Shown in pieces: positions 56,300-64,000 of a DNA stretch of 64,000 nt. This DNA is from Sabethes cyaneus (lineage: Eukaryota > Arthropoda > Insecta > Diptera > Culicidae), in the NCBI RefSeq assembly GCF_943734655.1, contig NC_071355.1:55561449-55625448 (forward strand), read 5' to 3'. A program made the position numbers and the translations under genes. The notes under the pieces were generated by a model. That model saw only the letters and a list, made by a program, of their open reading frames with translations. It ran no database searches and had not been told where the DNA came from. Positions within the stretch are counted from its first letter, which is position 1; each line of letters begins with the position of its first letter.

Positions 56300-59200
56300 T
56301 TGAAACTGTACGGTTATGCTTAAGCTTACCACTTCTGAATCAATGAATCCATCGAACCAAAAGCTCAGCGAATTGCAATATGCATCCAAGAGCGACGAAG
56401 AACACATGCCAGTGACTATATACGGTGTTGATACTGAGTGAACCGTTCCAATGTTGCGCGCAGCGTCACAGCGCAAAATATCTGCTGACAGCAAAACTAC
56501 ATGCGAGGTGACATCCGTCTAGGAGAATATTCCTGAAGTAAAGCCATGGTTGGCCGTTCCAGTGTGCATGATTTTTTGCTGCTGGTAAGGACCCGCTTAG
56601 GCTGGTGCATATACGGGGGACAAGCAGAAACTCCCGCGACAACGTCTCTTAATGTACACGCTTGTGATTGTTCATCGGATCGAACTCAGCACAACATGGT
56701 GAAGGAGTTTGTCACGCTGGAAGATATCGGGTCAACAGAATCCATGATGTCGGACGAGGAGACGAGAGCGTTTGATTTACTCAAGCAGACAACCAAAAGA
56801 GTATGCAGCAGCCAAAGTACGTGGAATAAGCGTGAATGACATGCTTCTGAAAGGCCCGGACCAGGTAGCCTCGCAACCTGCGGTTTTGTTTCGTTATCAG
56901 CAGTTCGCGGTTGCTGTAACAACCGACATAGCAGAGATGTTCCACGAAATTCTGATTCGTGAAATGGACCATCATGCTCAGCGATTCCTCTGGAGAAGCA
57001 ATCCGTTCGAAGCTCCTGAAGTGGTTTTAATGAACGTTGCTACATTTGGGTCAAAATGTTCGCCTACGTCCGCCAAATTCGCGAAAAATAAAAATGCAAT
57101 GGAGTTTGCCGAGGAATACCCTCGAGCAGTGAAGTGCATAGTGAAGAACCACTACGTCGACGATTTGTTGAAGAGCTTTGGAAGCGCTGAACAGGCAGCA
57201 AGAGTTATGCAAGATGTTCGGGCAATCCACAGCAAAGGTGGCTTCAACATACGTAATTTTCAGTCCAATACTTCCGTCGAGCTCAACAGTCTGAGCGAGA
57301 AGGAGGAGTCGGAAGTCCGGTGTTTGGGCTCACCGACCGAGGACAAGTGCGAGCGAGTGCTGGGACTACTCTAGCATCCACAGGAGGATCTTCTTGGATT
57401 TTCAACGTTGATGCAGCCGGAAATTCAAACAGTGATATCTACACCGCCCACCAAAAGGCAAGTCTTCAGATGTTTAATGAGTTTCTTCGACCCCATCGGC
57501 ATGCTATCTACATTAACAGTGCAAGGCAAGATCCTGTTACAGGCGATTTGGAAATCCGGAATCAACTGGGATCAACCAGTCAGCGAGGCGTGTCATGACC
57601 GTGGCGAAAGACCGTGGTTTAAGACGTGCAAGACCTTCGAATCCCGCGTTGTTACCTCCCGGGAGCCACTGTTAGCCGTTATCAGCCCGTTGAACTACAC
57701 GTATTCGTTTACGCGAGTGAAGACGCATTCGCAGTAGTATCGTATTTCAAGACCGTTGATCAGAAAGGGAAAGTCGAGTGTTCGCTTGCGACCGCCAAAA
57801 GCAAAGTCACTCCAATCAAGTCGATATCCATACCACGATTGGAGCTACGAGCGGCTGTGTTAGGGGTTCGATTGATGCAGTTTGTTACGAAAGAGCATTC
57901 AATACAAATAACAAAAGGAGTGTTCTCGTTCTGGTCGGACTCGACTACCGTACTATCGTGGATTAATTCTTATGAACGCCGCTACAAGTAGTTCGTGGCC
58001 GTGCATATTGGAGAAATTTTACCAACAAAGAAGAATATAGCAGATACCGCAACAAAATGGGGAAAAGGACCAGAGCTCAAGCCCGATAGTTCAGGGGTCC
58101 CAAGTTTATATGGTGCAACGAAGACCAGTGGCCAGCCAAATTTGAGCTACGTTCTATATTCATCCATCAAGGAGTCGCTAAACTCCAGTTAGTGATGGAT
58201 TTGGAAAGGTGTTCCAATTGGAACCGGGTGCTCAGGGCCACAGCATACTTTCATCGCTTCATAGGAAACACTCGCGCTGCAGTAAATCGTAAGCAACTGA
58301 CATTCGGTAGCCTTACGCAAGCGGAGCTCGCTCATGCATTGGAGTACTTGATCTGATCAGTACAATGGGAAGTCTTCTCGGTTGAGATCAATGTGTTAAA
58401 ACAGAATCAGCAACTTCCGGTTAAATCACAAGAGCCGCTAGCCAGATACAGTAGCATTTATCAGTTGTCACCCATGCTTGACGAGCGTGGAATCCTACGA
58501 GTGGATAGCAGAATACAGGCTGCGAATGTTGCAAGGAATACCAAATTTCCTGCCATTCTACCCCAGAAACATCGCTTAATCTCGCTCGTCGTCGACTCTT
58601 TCCATAGAAAATACCATCACGAAAATTCGGAAACCGTAGTCAACGAGGTTAGACAACAATACTACGTTCTGAAGCTTCACACGGTCGTAAGAATGATTGC
58701 CGGAAGGGGTCAGTGGAGCAAAATCAAGAACTCAAAGCCGAAGATTCCGCGGATGGCTCCCCTCCCGCTTGCTCGTCTAGCGTCGTTTATGAGACCATTC
58801 AGCTACGTAGGGCTGGACCTGTTTGGGCCAGACAATGTTAAGCTCGGACGAAGCAACGCCGAAAGATGGGTTGCCCTATTTACGTGCTTGACAATCCGTA
58901 CACATAGAAGTCGTGTATACACTCTCAACCGAATCATGGATTATGAGCGTACGTCGATTTGAAAGCCGTCGAGGAGCACCCCTGGAAATCCACTCTGACA
59001 ACGGGACGAGCTTCCAGGGAGCTGACAGGCTACTACGGGAGCAGATGCGGAAAATCCACGCCCCACATATGGGAGGATCATGGGAACGGATGGTTCGTTC
59101 CGTGAAGTCGGCGATGGAAGCAGCTAATGGGGGACGAAGATTGGATGATGAAGGCTTACTTACTTTGGCGATAGAGGCAGATGGGATCGTCAACTTCAGG

Positions 59201-59505
59201 CCACTAACGTACCTGCCACTGGATTCCGAGGAGACGGAAGCGCTTACGCCCAACCACTTTCTCCTGGGCAGTTCTAGCGGTGTACGACAACCGGTAGTGA
59301 AGACAACGGAAGAAGCAGTTGCACTAAGCAGTATTTGGGGTCAAGTTCAACAGCAGATGAGTACGTTTTGGACGCGCTGGACGCGTGAGTACCTGCCAAC
59401 CCTAACGCGGCAAACAAAATGGTTTGGGGGAGGCAAAACCTGCGGAAGTCGGCGATCTCGTTTTCATCGTTGAGTGACGTACCGATCTGACTGCTTAACT
59501 GATAA
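56300..59505 (+). pseudogene. BEL/Pao retrotransposon, internal pol fragment with many lesions
   Basis: In order: a piece of the protease-RT linker (TRLGWCIYGG near 56600, then VKEFVTLED); reverse transcriptase (VNDMLLKGPDQV, TTDIAEMFHEILI, AQRFLWRS, ATFGSKCSP, NHYVDDLL with the catalytic pair at 57153-57164); a post-RT block (PIGMLSTLTVQGKILLQ); RNase H-like part (SIPRLELRAAVLG, FWSDSTTVLSWI); integrase (LPQKHRLISLVVDSFHRKYHH zinc region in part, then SYVGLDLFGP with the first Asp, EIHSDNGTSFQG with the second, GGSWERMVRSVK with the Glu). Frameshifts or stops near 56835, 57375, 57590, 57740, 57990, 58195 and 58955. About 100 RT residues are deleted near 56802 and integrase sequence is missing between LREQ and MRKIH. 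No gag, protease or LTRs are present. Confidence 0.9.
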
Positions 59506-61929
59506 GGTTATTGCTGACAAAGAGATCATCAGTTTTCCCCTGTGCTGCTTAGCGCCGCTCCTGATTTGTGACCCTGCTCTGTTGCTTATTGTCTAATTAC
59601 ATGTTTTTGCCCAGCAGGACACAATATGTACAGTTTCACGCAGCCTTCGTTCATTCCACTCATGCTGGTCTAGGGTTCGGGACTGAAGGAAGGGTTTTCC
59701 TGGTGTCGGATTCGTGCAAGTATTCATCGTCTTCTAACGTTATCCTATCTGAAGTGTCTTCTTCTTCTAGGGACCACCCTTTTCTCGTCTTATATGGAAC
59801 ATGCTAAACTCACACAAAACACATGGGAAGAATGCCTGTCAGTTTATTATCAAAATGTGCGTGGATTGCGCACGCGGTTTTCTACGCTATGAAAAGTCGG
59901 TGAATTAGGGCCTGTAGCAGTCCCCGCGTTCTAACCGGCACAATTTTTGGAAAAAAAGTAGTAGCAATTGTATTCACTGCAATTGATGCAGTTTTGCTTA
60001 TTGACATATCAATTTTATTGAACACGAACAAAAAATAGACGAAGAGCGTGATGAGTTTCTTGGACTGAGCCATGGTTAACTTAACTGTAAGCTATTTCGT
60101 GTATCTTCCCTTTAAGCCCTTCGAGTATAAATTTATACAAAAAACTTAATTCCACATTACTGTTGGATATTTGCCATCACAACTATTCCACATTCAATGC
60201 TGTTGTATATCCATCGATACACTCGGTTAAACATCGATAAATGTTCTTCAGAATGCTCCATTACTCGTTCAAAACATCATTGTGTTGCCCATTTCATAAC
60301 GAAGAAAGAAAAAAAGCACACTCACCATGCACAAACACACATACACACACACGCCATTCGGTTTACTTCTGCTGACTGTCTAACTTCTTTTTTTCTTATT
60401 CTCAGCATTCAAACCAATTTCATTTTAGGCGCGTCCTTTGTCAAAACCGAACCGAGACTCCCAGTGCCAGCCAGCAGTCTCCAAACGAGGTGGGCAGGAC
60501 AGGAGGGTAGCACTGTTCAACAACCACACCGCTCATTGTTAGCATGTATTTTTGGGGGAACGGAATGGGCTGGATGGGATGGGAAATGTCAACGTTGTCA
60601 GAATACTTCCGGAAACCATGGGCGCGCACGTTGGATCCTTGCTTGCGTAGTAAAAATGAAGAAAAACAAGTGGCAGATGAACTTGACATTCATAATGATG
60701 ATACTAACGGTCTCTTGTGTCATACGCCAACGGAAAGAAAACCGGAGAGAATATACAACCACTTTCTAGGTACTTGCTAGAGGAGGGGGAAGCGCGGGGA
60801 ACGGGTCAGTCTTCAATAGCAGTAAGTTTTTAACGAGATGACTTTTTCAAGCTTTGTCGTTTTTTTCCTTACCCTGATTCGCGGCTAGCTCTGGTCGCCT
60901 TCGGGGAGAAGTACGAGAATGTTTCGAGTTTCCCAGCAGTTGGGTGCATTATCCGAACAACTTTCGACCGGAATGTACTGTAAATAACCTTTTTACGGGT
61001 CTGCCAAGTTGGCAGAATTGCAGTAACAGCCATAAAAAAGCCCTAGGGCGCAGATGATGGCTTTTGTGTAACCCTTCGTGGCATTCTTAAAAACACATTA
61101 AATTTAAATATTGCTTCCAGTTAAAAACAGCGCTTTGAGATCACAGAAACTTGCAGAAGCAATTTCAGTTCAAACGCTGATTAGAGAATCACTCATCTTT
61201 GACACTCTATAGAGTGTGCTTAAGCTCAGCCGGAATAATTGTAACCGGTAAAGGCAAAACTTTTCAAAACCACTGCACACCGTCAGCTGTGAGAGGGGTA
61301 AAGTTTTTCCAGTTACTGGATGGCGGCAGGATTGCACCTGCAGGCTCGGTTGCAGCTTGAAACCGGTAAATGAATAATTGGGAAGCAAATAGCTTGCCAC
61401 ATCGAAATGAATGCATGGCAGTTGGTTGGAGTGCCAACTTCTCTGGCGAAAGCCGTTGTTATCGACTCGCATAGGTATAGGTATAGGAGCGTACGCTCGT
61501 GCTGTATTTTCGGGAAAACCGCCGAACCGGATTCTACGACAGATGGATGGAATGCAGTTGATTGCCAGTAGCACCGTCTGTCTAAACCGCTAACTGTGGG
61601 AACTTTGCCATGTTGATCGCAGCTGCTTAGTGATGCATTTTGAATGATGACGATTGGTGGTTTGAAAATGTGTAATCATCAATTAGAAACAAGAGGGTTG
61701 TTGCAATGCTGTTGCTTGGACTATTTTGTCGGAGGATTTTGTGTGCCGCTAATGTACACTTGTGATGCTTTTTCTGGATGATATTTGTTGCGGCAACCTT
61801 TCAGAGTTATATCACCGATAGTTGACAGAGTATCGTTAAATGATAACAAAATTTGATAAAAGTTGCAAAACAATGGACAACGGTAGCATTACTGATATAT
61901 CAATCGAGGAATGAGCATTCATTCAGAAA
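59506..61929. other. No confirmed gene
   Basis: The 190 codon frame at 60197-60769 contains a His-Thr repeat derived from an (ACAC)n run near 60330-60350 and has no domain; an opposing frame is open over part of it. Other frames (59568-59807, 61170-61574) are also unassigned. No BEL long terminal repeat was found downstream of the pol fragment. Confidence 0.4.
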
Positions 61930-62159
61930 TAAATTACCAGAGGTGGGCACAATTCCGCTAATCCGCTAACAGCTAATTAGCTCAGCTAACATTTTGGTTA
62001 GCGGTTAGCGTTTTCGCTAATTATTATAACCGTTAGCGTTTTTGTTAGCTTCCGCTAAATTTATGTACCGCTAAATAAACCGCTAACTTGTTTTGGCAGA
62101 AGGAAAATTTGTGAGAAATATCACACAGGCTTCGGTTGAAGGGTTCCAAATTCCAAACT

Positions 62160-62715
62160 TTTGTACGTACTTTACCAGCCAAGAGCCGGGGTGGGTCTTA
62201 CCGTATCAAGAATTCCTCTCCATTGTACTTCTGGGGTGACATTGCGATTCTCGTTTCGAGTGATTTTGGTTCGTTTCGCCCATTCGTTTAACGTGGTCGA
62301 AACGAACCAAAATCACTCGAAACGAGAATCGCAATGTCACCCCTGGGTCCTGGGCTACTCGTTTTCAAATCGTTACGCGTCTCGGCACATGCAAGTCGGC
62401 TTCAACCTGGTCAAGCCATCTAACTCGTTTGGCCCCTCTATTCCTGGTGCCGATGGGGCTCTTGTAGAGAACAGATTTTACTGCACAATCGTTCGGTATC
62501 CTTGCGATGTGGCCGGCCCACAGTAGTCTCCCAACTTTTTCCAAATAGTGACTACAACTCATGGTGCATACGCCTATGCCACTCTCCGCTATCCGTTTGT
62601 ACTCCGCCAAAAATAGTTCGCAATACCTTTCGTTACGGCAAGTGCACTTCCGTAAACAAAGTTGCTGTCTCAAGTCCGTAGAGGACTACTTTTGTACGCG
62701 GGCTCAAATAAATCG
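62160..62715 (-). pseudogene. RTE C-terminal fragment inside the hAT element
   Basis: On the minus strand LEKVGRLLWAGHIARIPND and RGAKRVRWLDQVEADL match the tail of RTE polymerases (GRLQWAGHVARIPDE and the RW-D region) seen at 54.7-54.9 kb. It is split by a perfect hairpin at 62233-62343. Its presence shows the hAT unit captured or was hit by an RTE copy. Confidence 0.75.
62233..62343. mobile_element. Perfect 46 bp hairpin element
   Basis: Arms 62233-62278 and 62298-62343 are exact inverted copies (46 of 46), starting GGGGTGACATTGCGATTCTC, with a 19 base loop. It interrupts the RTE fragment. The absence of any mismatch indicates a recent insertion. Confidence 0.9.
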
Positions 62716-63188
62716 ATTTTTAAAAAAATTCGAGGCCTCCTACATTCACTGAAAACATCAAGGGAGATTTTTCAATTTTCTCGGACATCACTAGTTTAAT
62801 AAATTCATAAGTGTTGGGCCAAGTATCAACGCAATAAAGTTTTCACAACAACCAAGGACAATTATTATCAACAAACTATGTTTTTACAAATTTTCTACCT
62901 GCTAATTCCCTTTATTCTAATTTCATTGTATTTTTACTAAAAACTTGAAATTTTATTACTACCTTTGAAACAAAAATTATCTTTTATTGCCGAAATCAGC
63001 GCTTTTCGCTTAAGTAATGTTGATTCTACAGTGCTAACAAATTTAGCTGTTAGCGGTTAGCGTTAGCTTCCGCTAAATTGTTGATTGATTTAGCGGTTAG
63101 CGGTTATCGAAGCTAACGTTTTGATTTAGCGAATTAGCTGTTAGCGAAGCTAAAATTTCGGTTAGCGGTGCCCACCTCTGTAAATTAC

Positions 63189-64000
63189 TGTTCAACTAAC
63201 GTGCAACGCAATTAGCGGATTTCGAGATATAGACTACAAGTTAGTGGACGTTCGCTGCACCTTTTACAAATTCAACCAATCCTGTACCCTTCCATAGCTG
63301 ACGGACACAGTACGAATAAAAATTTGCAATAACAAATACTCTATAGGTATTAGGGCATTAAGATACACGAAGTTTTACATTTTGTCACTTGCATTTTCAT
63401 ATAAGATTTCGATTTTGATTCTATTTTAGACTGGTTATGGTTAGTTGTTTGTTACATGTATAACACTGTTTACAGAACATCAACTTAATCTACATGTTCG
63501 ATCGAATGATCTTCTCGATCTGTTATATGCAGTAAGCGAAACGTAGTCAAATGATGAGTTAAGCTATACCTTATGTTCAACTTTGTTATTTTTGAAAGCG
63601 TCGATAATCTATAGACATCGAAACAAGTTTATATTACCTATTTAATGCAATATTACCTACGCTTCTAAAATGTTTTCAATCTCGAGTTATCAATGTTTAT
63701 CTCCTGCTTGTTACAGCAGATGTTGCTTTTTCTTTCAATTTGCTCGGGCAAACTTAATTGAACTCTCCTTTGTGCATACTTAAACTTCTTGTTTAACATA
63801 CTTAAAATCTTGTTTAATTTCATTCATAATCTGATACGCATGACGTGATGAGCTCAGCTCCTTTTCCTATTTTACCTAGCTTTCAGTTTGATTGTTGTTA
63901 TAAGACAAAATTTTCAATATATTTGACTATATTCCCCAACCCTAATTTTGGATCAAACATTGGTTCGGGCCTTATCTTTCTCTTGTTGACAAGACATTGA
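63189..64000. other. AT-rich sequence, no gene seen
   Basis: No supported feature to the end of the window. Confidence 0.5.

Larger units (their letters stand above)
61938..63180. mobile_element. Non-autonomous hAT element with 8 bp target duplication, 1243 bp
   Basis: Ends are CAGAGGTGGGCAC and the exact complement GTGCCCACCTCTG. TAAATTAC is duplicated at 61930-61937 and 63181-63188. Both ends carry many subterminal copies of TTAGCGGTTAGCG or CCGCTAA motifs in either orientation, likely transposase-binding sites. The interior has no transposase; instead it contains an RTE fragment (62160-62715) with a further hairpin in it. Confidence 0.93.

Noticed and set aside
60197..60769. 190 codon frame as a possible gene
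   Set aside because: Contains an (ACAC)n-derived stretch, no domain, and an opposing frame is open over part of it. No start or splice support.
61938..63180. Autonomous hAT transposon
   Set aside because: No transposase frame; the only protein similarity inside is to an RTE polymerase tail.

Overview
The window reads as repeat-dense, AT-rich, intergenic or intronic DNA of an insect, most probably a mosquito. That guess rests on the mix of repeats: RTE, Jockey-type and BEL/Pao retroelements, a Penelope-like element, tRNA-derived SINEs, TA- and TTAA-flanked MITEs and many foldback elements. No species can be fixed from the sequence alone. There is no operon structure, rRNA, CRISPR array or bacterial gene. 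Almost all protein similarity that can be recognised belongs to mobile elements.

Layout. 0-5.3 kb: foldback repeat, eroded RTE reverse transcriptase, then largely unique DNA. 6-11.2 kb: a decayed Jockey-type LINE, a pile of nested foldback elements (8.0-9.2 kb), a ~95 bp tandem array and a second LINE piece. 12-20 kb: two tRNA-derived SINEs, G-rich tandem units, a (TG)n tract that passes into a perfect 20 bp minisatellite (17.4-17.85 kb), a small candidate gene for a secreted cysteine-containing peptide (18.05-18.25 kb, minus) and two TA-flanked MITEs. 20.4-22.9 kb: a Jockey-type LINE broken by a hairpin and by another repeat. 23-27 kb: mostly unique. 27-33 kb: tandem repeats, a SINE with clear target duplication, and a ~490 bp inverted repeat enclosing a PIF/Harbinger-like element and a possible two-exon host gene with an RFX-type X-box upstream. 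37.5-47.9 kb: short tandem repeat, piggyBac-type MITE, then a large purine-rich satellite split by a nested stack of terminal-inverted-repeat elements that holds a nearly intact Penelope ORF. 47.9-49.5 kb: three small inverted-repeat elements. 52-56.3 kb: a 5'-truncated RTE element inserted in reverse orientation into the catalytic-motif codons of an older RTE copy, which also carries a 729 bp (AGT)n expansion. 56.3-59.5 kb: internal part of a broken BEL/Pao element. 61.9-63.2 kb: a non-autonomous hAT element with its 8 bp target duplication.

How it works together: apart from the Penelope protein, whose reverse transcriptase and GIY-YIG motifs are intact, the retroelement reading frames are broken, and the DNA elements seen are non-autonomous. 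Insertion order can be read in several places from target duplications and interruptions. The two candidate host genes are small and rest on sequence inspection only.
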